Below are positions 1-10,843 of a stretch of 64,000 nt of DNA, one piece after another. This DNA is from Sorghum bicolor (Eukaryota > Streptophyta > Magnoliopsida > Poales > Poaceae). How positions within the stretch are numbered: position 1 is the first letter of the stretch; the number at the start of each line of letters is the position of its first letter. The stretch spans positions 31,648,769-31,712,768 of the forward strand of contig NC_012870.2 of assembly GCF_000003195.3 (NCBI RefSeq). Reading direction: 5' to 3'. The translations under genes and the position numbers were made by a program. The notes beneath the pieces were generated by a model that did no database searches, had not been told where the DNA came from, and saw nothing but the letters and a program-made list of their open reading frames with translations.

Positions 1-325
1 AATGAGAATTTTAGGCCATCCACAAAATTCATTTTGTAATATTGACATTCCAAACATCACCCTCGCATTATTGGTCTTTGTAACAATACAACACATTTAT
101 GCTCAAATTATGAGGGTAGTATTTGTTTCCATTGCAAAGCAATAGAGTTGGTGAGCTTGCAATGCCGCAGGCTTCGTTAATTTCATAAGCTCTGCCTTTT
201 GAATTAAATGTTATTTTAACGTTGATATTTAATTTCATATTATTGTCATTTTATCGTGCGATCTGTGTATTTGTAGTATATAAAAGTTTAGTTGTCCCGT
301 AACAACGTACGGGCACGCTACCTAG
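1..325 (+). mobile_element. Helitron-like 3' terminus (partial)
   Basis: The AT-rich left edge ends in a structure typical of grass Helitron 3' ends: a short hairpin at 296-313 (CCCGTA stem, ACAACG loop, TACGGG stem), eight bases, then CTAG (322-325) followed directly by T. Helitrons end in CTRR about 10 bases after a hairpin and insert between A and T. The 5' end lies outside the window and no Rep/helicase coding is visible, so a non-autonomous copy is inferred. A chance hairpin is the alternative. Confidence 0.5.
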
Positions 326-824
326 TCTAGATATAAATACATCTAAATAGATAGTAAATAAAGTTTATAAATTTTGAAAAGCTAAATCGCCTTACAATTT
401 AGAATAGAGAAAAAATTCCAACAGGGGTTAAACCTCTCCTGTTTCTTATAAAGGAAAGTGTCTGGCCAAAGGGATCGACTTCTTCTCCCCAAGACCCCAA
501 CGCTTCCTTTCCCCGCGCCGTTATCACACAAGGCGAAGCGGCTCGGGGACGAGCAGCGGCGAAAATCCCATCGAGGGCCTCTCCCCCGCCCCGTCCCTCT
601 CCTGCGTGCAGCCGTCGAGCCTCTTCTCTCCGCAACTCGCCATCCTTGTCGATCTGGGAGACGGCCTCCACAGGGCCATCTCTCTCTCGCTCTTTCCCCT
701 CCGATCCGACCGGTGTGGGCTGCGGCCGGCGCGATACGGCCCCCTCCCGCCCCCCTATGCCGTAAGCGAGCAATCAGAACCCCGATCACCCGCACGCCGG
801 CGCGCCGGTGTCTTCTTCGCCACC
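326..824 (+). promoter_or_regulatory. Upstream region and 5' leader of the TFIIE-alpha gene
   Basis: No coding region is seen. The sequence shifts from AT-rich (326-410) to GC- and CT-rich (about 470-824), as is usual for the proximal promoter and 5' leader of a grass housekeeping gene. No convincing TATA box lies within 50-150 bases of the start; the nearest (about 279, tatataaaa) belongs to the upstream Helitron-like DNA. The transcription start cannot be fixed from sequence alone. Confidence 0.4.
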
Positions 825-3800
825 ATGAACTCCATCGAGCCCTTCAACCGGTGTGCCCCGACCCTACTCCATTCTCGAAACCCTAGCCGCAGCCGTTTCT
901 GACCTTGGCGTGGCATCTGGTGGGTTGGTTTTCTGGCAGGCTGGTGAGGCTGGCGGCCCGCGCCTTCTACGATGACGTCTCCATGAAGGGCGACAACCAG
1001 CCCAAGACTTCCCGCGGGGACAACCGTGGCATGGCCGTCGTCGTCCTGGACGCGCTCACCAGGTACCGGATGCGAACTATTTCTGTTGAACCGTCTGTCG
1101 GTTACGATAAGGTTGGAGTGGCGAATGGTTCCTTAAGCAAATAATTTGCTGCTAGTCTTCAATTTTGCATGAGCACCTTGCCTTCATATGCCATCAACAC
1201 ACCCCACCTGCTGGCCCAGTGACACCACACTCATGCTATATCAGTTAATAAAAAAACTAGATACTCGGAAGATATGTATCTATGTTTTCAAATCGTCTAA
1301 TCAACCCTGGTTGCCATGGCACTGATAAAGTGATCAGTCGTCGATAATCTCAATTTGTCGAGCCTAACTAACCCTAGTTGTCCTCTATGTAGCAGGACCA
1401 ATATAATATAGCATTTAGTATAAAGGCTATATGAACCAAGTTTGAAGATGGAATGTATGGTTACTTGATCACTTACTGATGAGGTTTGATTTGTGAAGTG
1501 TCCAAAACTCCATATTCAAGTTTTAAGGCAAGCAAAGTATGGCCAAAATAGATCTAGAAAGCAAGAAGAACAAGAGCTAACAGCAAGAAGCGGAGAAGGA
1601 GGATGTACACTAACAGTTGGTCAAGGAGCTTATCTTTCAAATCCCTTTCAGCAGGCGGTGCCTTGGCTGGAGAGTGAGAAGGTGCCTGTAGCTAGAGAGG
1701 GTGCGCCGCCGAGACGGCGAGACCTGCTGCTGAGGCAGGCGGTGGCTGCAGTGCAGGAATGCACGGGAGAGAGAGAGAGAGGAGAGTGGAAAGGTAGTAA
1801 ACTAAACCCTATCAGGAAAAAAAAACAATGAGCCTAATGGGTCAACAGGACAGATGTCAGCCAATGATGAAAATGAAATCCGCCTGCTAGTCATCCATGC
1901 CCAAATTGTCTGATTAGTCATGATTATCCCCTAAAAAAAGTACTAATTGGATGACTTGGTTTCTAGTCGCTAGTCGAATAGGTGGGCATAATAACACTGA
2001 TATGTATAGGCAGCGTATCCGTATTGCATACACATCCGGTATGCAATACAAGGCCTCACCCACACCCACATATCCAGGCAGCATAGGTTTTCTGTAGTGT
2101 AACCTAACCACCTATTTGATTTTTTTGGTCTGATTGATTTATGCAAAAGTTATTCTACTTCCACCTCAGACGGCAGTGGGTCCGGGAGGAAGATTTGGCT
2201 AAAGCATTGAAGCTCCACTCGAAACAGCTGCGTCGCATTCTCCGTTTCTTTGAAGAGGAGAAACTAGTCACAAGGGATCATCGGAAGGAGGTTAGTTTTA
2301 TTTATGTATATTGATCTGTTGTTGAACATGCATAGCTACGATTCCTTTTTGTAGATATGAGCAAGTTCCAACTGCCAACTGGTGACAAAATGTCCTTGTT
2401 GTCTATTTACCTTAATGGTGTTAAGCTGTAAGGAAGATAATTCAAAATTTTCAAGCCTTGAAAATGTGTTTGACACTTATCAAGTAACTAGGGGTGGGCA
2501 GAAATTTATTCATCTAGAGTTCTCCATCACGAAGTTGGTTGCTGGCTGCAGAAATTTGTATTCAAACAATTACTTGAATAGTTTCATTTCTTTCTTTTTT
2601 TTTGCGACAAATGAATAGTTTCATTTCTCGCTATCTGAAAGTGTGCCAGCGAATATCTTGTGATTTCATAACTCGTATTTCCTTTGTGTGTGGTTCCTTG
2701 TCTTCTTATCTGATCTGATTTTGTATTTCCTTTGATCTTTTTTGCTGCAGTCAGCAAAAAATGCAAAAGCACATAATGCTGCAGCTGCAGCTGCTAATGA
2801 TGGTCAACCAGTTGCCAAGGAGGGAGAAGAGAAAGTAAAGATGCACACACATTCATACTGTTGCTTGGATTATGCTCAGGTTAGTCTTCTAAAACCTATG
2901 CCATTAAGTTGTTATTGTTTTTATAGATAAGAGTGTTCTTTTTAAGAAAAAGAACAAGATATCTGTATGTTGCCTTTAATTACTTGCAGGAAGTACTTTT
3001 TTTTTATTTCCCTTAGCAATGATGAAGTACATTTATTTTATAGACTACTAATGCTTTGGGATTCTCCTGTTATATTTCTTAATGAATTGGCCTTGATTGC
3101 AAAGTGGGAGAAATTTTATTAGTACTGTATTATCATGAGTTAATCCTTCTTTCTGTTTGATAATTTTAGCCTTGTAGGAAAAATATTTGACCTCCATTAT
3201 TTGTAACATTTCCCTTGCAAACGAAGCTGTATTTGGGCCTAGTCTTAGTAGTCCATGCTGGGTTCTAGGGTGAATGCAAAAGTGATATTGAAGAGTAATA
3301 CATATACAAGAGCTTCTTTAACTCGATATATATACTAGCTTACAGAGCACCTCCTTTGAATTTGGATTTATATCTGACTCTTTGTTTGCTCTCAAGCAAT
3401 TCAAGTCTTCAATTTTAAGCCGCTTATAACATCAATCCATGGACCTCTTTGTTTTGGTTTCTGGCAACTGCACGTCGCGTTGTGGTAGTGTGTCGATTTT
3501 CTTGTGTCTTGCATCCTGCAGTTCAATGGGGGCGTCCCTCTGTGGAGGCGTTCACCTGACGCACCCTTGACGTGCTGTGTTTGGAGGGATTATTGCCACT
3601 TATCTGGTATAATTGATGCTGACTCTCAGACTAACAGGCCCCATGTTCAACCAACATTTGAAAATGTCCATTTCACGCGTGCACAGACATGTGGCAAAAA
3701 ACATCTTATCAACTGCTTTGTTCTCAGCTAGAACTTTATAGAACTTCCTGTATTAAAAAAAACTGCCGACAATCCTATGTTCTCTCAGTGTCATGCAAAT

Positions 3801-6800
3801 GAAACTTCTCATCTATACTCCCTCTATCCCAAATAAATAACTTTTTGAGGTTTAGAATTTGTCCCCAAAAATGAACATTCTACAAAAACATGGGACACTG
3901 CCTCTTAATGCGGAAGCTAATCACAGGTGCATGCAAATGACAATTGCCAAATACAGAGATATCCTCCGGGAAGGGAAAGAAGATGAGGGTACATTCGTCT
4001 TTTGCCAGCGTCCTTAATTTGCTTGTCTGAATTTCCAGAAAGTTATTTATTTTGGGATGGAGGGAGTACATAGCGTTAATGGGCTTTAGTATTATCTTCT
4101 GAACATGTATGCTGGTTATATTGCGGGCATTTCTCTTGTTCTGTTCTCTTTTGCTGAAAACACCTGTATATGGATCAATGCAAAAACATCACTGGTTGTT
4201 TGCTCGAGCTTAGTTATCATTTACATTTTCATCAGTTTGTTGATATTTGTGTATGAAATTCACCATTATACTAAGAACATTATGTCCCCATTCATCTTTC
4301 CTCTGTCGCTAGTTCTGTAATCCAATACAAATTATAATGGATGTTTGTCCTCCCAAAACACAGATCTGTGATGTTGTAAGGTACCGGATCCACCGCATGA
4401 AGAAAAAATTGAAGGATGAATTGGACAGCAGAAATACAATTCAACACTATATATGTCCTAGCTGTAATAAAAGGTAGTAGGTGTTGTCTAGTTTATTCAT
4501 GCTAGGCAGAAAACTGGTGTGCTCTGGTAACTTTTTCTTCTGATCTGCAGATACTCCGCCTTTGATGCACTACAACTGGTAAGCTACACGGATGAGTACT
4601 TCCATTGTGAAACTTGCAATGGTGAACTGGTTGCAGAGAGTGACAAGCTTGCTTCTGAGGAAATGGGAGATGGTGATGATAATGTTAGAAAGCGCAGGCG
4701 TGAGAAATTAAAGGACATGCAGCAAAGAATTGAAGTTAGTATTCGGTTATCTTTGGAACTCTTCTAAGTTTTAATGCCAAAATTTACGTGCTCAGTTTCT
4801 TTGGAACTCTTCTAAGTTTTAATGTCAAAATTTACGTGCTCAGTCTAAATATTATGGAAGGAAAAAAATGTAAGTTGTTTTCAGCATTCCAGCACAACTC
4901 CCGCTGAGAATAGCTGGTTGACAAAGGAAATAGTTCTGTTCTTGATTGAGGAAGTCAACCAAATAGTTTGGAAGAAAACAAGAACACATATATAGCTGCA
5001 CTGATGTAATATTGTAAAACTGATATGAACTTCCACCTGTGACAGGAATGGCCTATTATCACCATGAACGTCACCAACTTTGCTATAGCCTTTAGAGGTT
5101 ACACATTTTTTGATATTGTAAATAGCAATTATCCAACCGGTATAAGGGCCTGTTTGGATACCAAGGCTAATTGTTAGCTAGCTAAAAATTAGCCCTAGTG
5201 CATCCAAACAAGAGGGCTACTAGGTGGGCTGATTTTTGAGCCAAGCTTTCAATTGGTTGTTAGCCAACTTCAGCTATTTTTTAGCTCCGACTAGTGACCA
5301 GTGACTAGCTAAAAATTCCACCTAATTTTTAGCTCCACACAGGCCCTAAAACCAATCATTTCATGCCCTTCACTGTCTGCTTACAGTTTTTTAGAATTTA
5401 TATAATCTGTTTGCCTAGAGTCAGGAAATAATTTGATCCATACCACTACAAGTGCTTGGATGAGAAATTGAGAATATTAGTCTCTTCGGTAAAAAAAAAG
5501 ATTATTGGGAAAAGAATGAATCGTGTTCTATATGCAACATATTGGAGGTGATTGCATGTATACCGATCTATCAACAAGTGTCTCAGAATCTTGTTCTTGG
5601 TATTTAAGAATCTGACTGAGGTATGTTCTTAATATTGTTTTTCTATTACTTTAGGAGCAATTGAAGCCATTGGTTGCACAACTTGATAGAGTGAAGAATC
5701 TGCCTGCACCTGAGTTTGGGAGTCTACAAACATGGGAAAGAGCAAATATTGGTGCTTTTGCAATTGGTGACCCTGCTGCAGCTGATTCTTCCAGGAATTC
5801 ACAAGGGCAGTATGGTACACCAATGCCATTCATTGGAGAGACAAAGGTAAGACTTTCCACTTTCATATAGCTCCAAGTGCTACTGGATCTTCTTGGTTGT
5901 ATATTCGACATAATTAAGTTAGATTTCAACTTTTTTCCATATTCCAATGAACCTCTGAATCATATTAGTCCATCATCTTCACAGAAGTCCACTCTTTTTT
6001 TTCCCTACTATTCATCAAAATAAGAGAAACTCTTTGAATCACATCAGAAGTTTTCACATTTGTACCTTTTGTTGAATGAGGTTATGATATTTCCATAAAA
6101 AAAATTCTCACCAATGCATTTATGTGTTTAATATGGAGTCACCACACGTTTGCTTAGCTTGTGTCGCATATAGTTTTTGCACTTTACGGCCATACCTTTG
6201 CTCTATCAGTGAGATATCTGTTTCATTTTTCAGGTTGAAGTTGTGATTGATGGCGTGAAAGAAGAAGGTGCTGAATCAGGTAAAAATGGTTCTGAACTGA
6301 AAGTCTTACCTCCATGGATGATCAAAGATGGCATGAATCTTACAAAGGAACAAAGAGGAGAGAAAATTGAGCCACAAAAACTTGAAATATCTGAAGCCAA
6401 AGATGACAAGAAACAGGACTCGAAAGATGATCAAAGTGTACAGGTCAGCTCAGGAATAGACATATACTGGACTTTAGATCAGTAAAGAATCTACCATTCA
6501 GAATTTTTATATTATCTTTTATTTTTATCCTGTAGGAAGAATACATAAAGGCTTATTATGAGGCCTTGAGGAAAAAGCAGGAAGAGGAAGAAGCAAAAAG
6601 GAGAATGCAACAGGAAGGCAAGATTTCTGTCCCAGATTCTCAAACTGAACGCCAAGTGGGCAAGAAATACAAGCGGGACGATGATGATGAAGGTATTGAA
6701 TGGGAAGAGCATCAACCTACAGGTACAGGTTTCTTTTGGTTACTCTCTTTTAGCTTCAACCAATTTAAGTTTTCTGTATTCTGTATCTGAAATGCTTGTA

Positions 6801-9310
6801 TCAGTAAAAACTGGTCTTCCATCCTATCTTCAAACTATATCCATGTATTTAATGTGTGGACATGGTACAATAACTGATTCAAAAAATACTCCCTCCAGTT
6901 TCCAAATATGTCGTTTTAGAGCATCTCCAACGGTTTCACAAATGGGCTTTGCATTCTTGTTTTTGCAAAAAAAGTCTTAAAAACTTCTATCCAACGGTTT
7001 GGCAAATGGGCTTTGCATTTTGGTTAACTTGGCAAATTCCTGGCCAGGTTTGGCATATATGCCAACCGTGTATTGCGCTTGGCATCGCATAGCCCCATGC
7101 GTTTTCCTTCCCCGTGTGTGGTTCCCCTGCCGCCGCCATTTTCTTCCTGCGGAAAGTTGGAGGCCACGATCTTTCGGTTCTGCACATCGCTGGACAAACC
7201 TTGGAGATCCTGGTGGAGTTGTCAGCGACATGGATTCCGTCCAGGATGAGGACATAGCGACGACGCTATAGAGTACAGCAACCCTGCTAGCTGATTTAGC
7301 CTGACCTGACTGAAGCCGTCTTGTCGCCTTGATCTTCTAGTACGCTAGCTGCATTCCAAGAAGCCCTGGCGGCTGCAAGCAGTCTCCGTCGTCCTGATCT
7401 ATTCTCTTCCTTCAAGTGCACACATGATCGGGAACTGGAAGGCGGCGGCGCCAGGAATAGCGCGCGACAAATAGTGCGCGAAGAAAGACGCGCGACCGAG
7501 TCGATGGCGTGAAGAAAATTTTCGCCTGAAAAAATAACCGCTGGGTCCACACTTTGGGTTTTGCCAACTTAATTTTGCCAAACCATTGTAGGTAACCTTT
7601 TTTTTCTCTTCCCCATATTGATTTGAGACTTGGCAAACTCCATGTTTTGCCAAGGATAAAATGCAAAACCGTTGGAGATGCTCTTAGGGGGGAAATGAAA
7701 GTAGCTTAAAAGATGTCGTTTCACCATTCTGTGACTCAGCAGGGCTAAAATACCCCTTCATGCATGCAAGCATTAATGCCAATGCTTCGTCTCCCACATA
7801 TTCAACTGTTGGAGCTCACGTGCGCCGCGCATGCTGCTGTCCTCCAGTTTGCATTGCAAGAGGGAAAAGTGCAAGAATAAAATGAACAAAAAAACTTGAG
7901 GTAAATTTTGGCACGTCGCAGCTATGCTAGCCAAGTGCGCAATGTGAATTTTGTGCAGAGGCCAAAGCTTGGCACGGCGCGCTGTGAAAATTTTGTGCAG
8001 CTGCAAAATTTTGGCACATCGCAGCCATGCCAGCCTAAAGCTCGAAAGAAAAAAAAAACATTCATGCAAGCTACGATGCCATGCAAAAAGTCTGGCAAGT
8101 GCAAAAACATTTGGCAGCGAGGATTCAAACCCCGGCCACACGACACACTGCATAGGATAGTAACCAATCGAGCCAGTGGAGATTACTGATGTTGAGCACC
8201 CCTTGACACTATTTAATACGGGCAAAGAAGGAAATATACACCCTAGTTAATGACTCCTTAGTATGTGTGATTATGTCCAAAACGACATATTTGGAAACCA
8301 GAGGGAGCAAGTCTGACTAACTTTTTTGGCTTTCCTTGAATAAAGTTTATACATGTATTTGAGGTACTTTTTTTTTCTTTTCTAACTATTATAAGCCTTA
8401 AATACTGGTCTAAGAGTATCTCCAAAGATTCTTTCTTAAACTCAATCTCTAAATCCTCATTTGGAGTCATTTCAATAAAAATAGCACTTCATATCTTTTC
8501 ACCCTCCAACAGTTTTTATATATCTTGTGTGACTCTAGAGAGCTAACCCCGCTCTCCATCTTTGGCTAGTCAGAAATCAGGAATAGAGAATATCAATATT
8601 TGGATGTTTAATTAGAGAATTTGGAGGGCATTTTGCACTATTCCTATCAATATGGATGGATATAAAGAGGCTCTTGGAGTTCCTCTAATCAACAATTGAG
8701 ACATGTTTTCTCATAGCTTCTGATCCCTCATCACCATGTCATTGATATCAAACATCAACTACCTTTGTACTTCCATTCCTGAATGATAAGCATGTTGTAT
8801 AGGGAAAAATCAAAATTTACAAACTGTACCAACAATTGTTCGAATTATATAAAAGTTTAGGACATAAAACTTGTATCAATACATTTCTATTTTAAAAAGT
8901 GCCTCCAAGATGATATTGATACCTGAGCAAATGATAACATATTGTAAGAAATTAAGGGTCAAAATATATTTTGTATGACTTTTGCTGATCAAAGTATGTT
9001 ATGTTATAACAGTTTTATGAATGGTGTCGAGGTACCTTGACAGAGACTACCTTGGGTCTGTGCTTTAATTATTTTACAACTACTTTAAACTCTGGTGAAT
9101 TTTTTAATGTCATAATCTGTTTTTGTTATAATGTTTCGACCTCCACTTTTGCAGTTAATGTACCCATGTAGATTTTGCATCCACTATTCTGCCTAATCTG
9201 TTCAAAAATGTGTAGGGAATGCAACCGAAACATACAAATTGGCAGATTTGAATGCGGAGGCCCAAGAATCTGGCGATGAGGAAGATGATAATGAGTGGGA
9301 GGAGGGTTAA
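825..9310 (+). CDS. Transcription initiation factor TFIIE, alpha (large) subunit
   Basis: Ten exons, all with GT-AG introns: 825-850, 940-1062, 2170-2290, 2751-2879, 4364-4473, 4551-4734, 5655-5846, 6234-6443, 6536-6722, 9216-9310 (stop TAA 9308-9310). The join is open for 458 codons. TFIIE-alpha acts in the nucleus with TFIIE-beta, recruiting and stimulating TFIIH at RNA polymerase II promoters. Seen in the translation: an N-terminal winged-helix (TFE/IIE-alpha) domain over about residues 10-110, with RRQWVREEDLAKALKLHSKQ at the start of exon 3; a zinc ribbon with Cys164, Cys167, Cys189 and Cys192 split across exons 5 and 6; a charged middle; and an acidic C-terminus (ESGDEEDDNEWEEG). The start lies in ACCATGA and gives the plant-type N-terminus MNSIEPFNRLVRLAARAFYD across the first splice. 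The last intron is 2.5 kb and MITE-laden. The gene converges on the SPT20-like gene. Exons were called by eye from splice sites and family similarity. Confidence 0.93.
3819..4066. mobile_element. Stowaway-like MITE in TFIIE-alpha intron 4
   Basis: A 248-bp element with long terminal inverted repeats: CTCCCTCTATCCCAAATAA at the left and its near-complement, ending GGGATGGAGGGAG, at the right. It is flanked by TA on both sides (3817-3818, 4067-4068), the Tc1/mariner-type target duplication. CTCCCTC termini are the hallmark of grass Stowaway elements. No coding capacity. Confidence 0.85.
4751..4844. repeat. Two-copy tandem duplication in TFIIE-alpha intron 6
   Basis: A 48-bp unit beginning CTTTGGAACTCTTCTAAG occurs at 4751-4798 and again at 4799-4844. 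The copies differ by one base in the aligned part (aatgCcaaa versus aatgTcaaa). It begins 16 bases after the exon 6 donor, so it is a recent local duplication just inside the intron. Confidence 0.8.
5146..5346. mobile_element. Tourist-like MITE in TFIIE-alpha intron 6
   Basis: A 201-bp element with termini GGGCCTGTTTGG and CACACAGGCCC, flanked by TAA on both sides (5143-5145, 5347-5349). That is the PIF/Harbinger three-base target duplication. The interior is rich in TTAGCTAGCTAAAA-type inverted words. No coding capacity. Confidence 0.75.
6889..8307. mobile_element. Stowaway-like MITE carrying an inserted Tourist-like MITE (TFIIE-alpha last intron)
   Basis: Outer termini are CTCCCTCCAGTTTCCAAATA (from 6889) and its near-complement ending TTTGGAAACCAGAGGGAG (to 8307); both inner edges continue with AAACGACATAT/ATGTCGTTTT. 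TA precedes the left end; the right TA appears decayed. The element is interrupted at 6919-7683 by another MITE, leaving about 650 bp of outer element. Its right half (about 7,790-8,200) holds diverged repeats of TTGGCACGTCGCAG-like words. No host-like coding. Confidence 0.65.
6919..7683. mobile_element. Tourist-like MITE nested in the Stowaway-like element
   Basis: Terminal inverted repeats GAGCATCTCCAACGGTTT (6919 on) and AAACCGTTGGAGATGCTC (to 7683) are perfect complements. TTA flanks both sides (6916-6918, 7684-7686), which is a PIF/Harbinger-type target duplication. At 765 bp it is long for a Tourist MITE. The interior has only short open frames, so it could be a deletion derivative of a larger element. 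Confidence 0.85.
8414..8685. mobile_element. Tourist-like MITE, third insertion in the TFIIE-alpha last intron
   Basis: Imperfect terminal inverted repeats (GAGTATCTCCAAAG at the left, CTCTTGGAGTTCCTC at the right) enclose 272 bp of AT-rich DNA. TAA duplications flank it (8411-8413, 8686-8688). It is related by terminal sequence to the 6919-7683 element. The degenerate termini suggest an older insertion. Confidence 0.6.
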
Positions 9311-10843
9311 TGCTTGAAAGATAACAGGCGACCCCTGCTCCCTCAGAAATTTTGAACTGGTATCCCACCAGAGGTCGAAAATATTTCACTGGCCTGATTA
9401 TGTCGCACGCATGATCAAGAGAAACTTGTCCAAATGAAAAGCCAGCTCCTATATTTTTTTTTAGTTGAAAATGTACAAAATATACTTAAACATTTGAGCA
9501 GAGGGTGAACATTTTTCCCCTGTTATTTTGAAGAGCTGTTGTAGTCTTGTAGACTATTATTGTGCATCTGTTTGTCTGAAAGGAATTACAGAGTTCAACT
9601 TTTACACGTACATGCACGTTTTATGTCCTGAGTAAAAATGCAATCGTTACAGTTGCCATTCATCGATACCCACGTCCGACAGATAGTTAATGGCTATCTC
9701 GTGATCTAAGGGCGTGTTTGCTAAAGGGCCCAGGGGGTGGCCCAAGCTCCCTGGCTGCAGCAGCTCGTGTTTGGTGTCGCTGATCCAGCCACGGAGCCTT
9801 GGGCCAGGCCTTAGAAAAACAATGGGGGGTATCATTTTTTTTTAGAGCCGGGCTGGACTGAGCAATCATCTGACCTGATTGGTGCAAACACTGCCTACCT
9901 CCGCTTCCTATCTTCTATTTGGCTGGCAAGCACAATCTCTACTGGGGCTCTGCGTGGGTCGTAACCAAATATGGTCATGTGTACTGTTTGCACCATAGCC
10001 AGGCCCGCTAGCCAGGCTGGCCTGAGCACTCTAACAAACACGCCCTAAGTTTCTAAGTTTCAGCATAAAGTATCTTGCAATGGTGATTTGCTGTTGCACT
10101 GGAAACCTCCGCGTCGTGGGCATTCTTTCGAAGCATTAGACAAATTATTTGAATTGCTCAAAGTCAATTTTGCAAAGATTCTGAATTATCTGTCAAGAAT
10201 GTAAATGCTGCAGTTCACCATCAAAAGAACAGAGTAGATTGAACCACAATTTGATTGGCTGTTTGAATAGTCGTTGTGTAGCGTAATCTAAATCGGTGTA
10301 TGTATACGTAACATCTTGGTACTTGCTATGGTGAACCTGCTTTGAGCACTATACAAGACTGCATAAAAGGCTGTGGACAACCAAATACATGTAGCCTGCA
10401 TTACACGCAAGTCTACATATACTAGTATAGAAAATAATCAGGCCCATATACACATCCAAAATTGAATTTGACGAATCTCTAACATGTTATAAACTGTTGG
10501 CGAACAAATGAAGATATGTATCAGTAACACAATGATCACATAATAAGTTCATAATTTTTAAGAATTTAATCTAAACATGAAGCGAGAAAAGTAGAAAACT
10601 GACCAATTGAATAATGATTCACAAGAACTGACTACCATTCCTACTAACTACAATCTACAGCATAGAAATCCATGCATAAAGATGGTCGGTCCTTAACAAG
10701 CTATCATCTATGGTCTATAACTTACTATAACACACCTAATTTAACCTCATTTACCACAACAAAGAAAACATAGTGATCTTGGCCAGTGTTTACACCTTCC
10801 TACACTGTATATATAGGCAAAGAAGTGAACCAATTATTTGTGG
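9311..10843. other. Convergent intergenic region: two 3' UTRs and a MITE
   Basis: Lies between the stop codons of the TFIIE-alpha gene (+) and the SPT20-like gene (-). The first about 300 bp is AT-rich and probably the TFIIE 3' UTR; the last few hundred should hold the other 3' UTR. A MITE occupies 9710-10045. No other supported coding region was found. Confidence 0.6.
9710..10045. mobile_element. Tourist-like MITE between the two genes
   Basis: Termini GGGCGTGTTTG and CAAACACGCCC are perfect inverted repeats. TAA flanks both ends (9707-9709, 10046-10048), giving a PIF/Harbinger-type target duplication. Length 336 bp. The interior is GC-rich with several AGGC/GCCT words and no coding capacity. 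A hAT-type MITE is excluded by the three-base rather than eight-base duplication. Confidence 0.75.

Noticed and set aside
382..902. Arg/Pro-rich open frames upstream of TFIIE
   Set aside because: GC-rich promoter and leader DNA with frames on both strands; none has a supported product.
1493..1831. 112-codon frame in TFIIE-alpha intron 2
   Set aside because: Lies wholly inside an intron, low complexity with a GA-rich run, no recognisable domain.
6999..7271. Short open frame inside the 765-bp MITE
   Set aside because: No similarity to transposase motifs (no DDE-type pattern seen) and overlapping frames on both strands are equally long.
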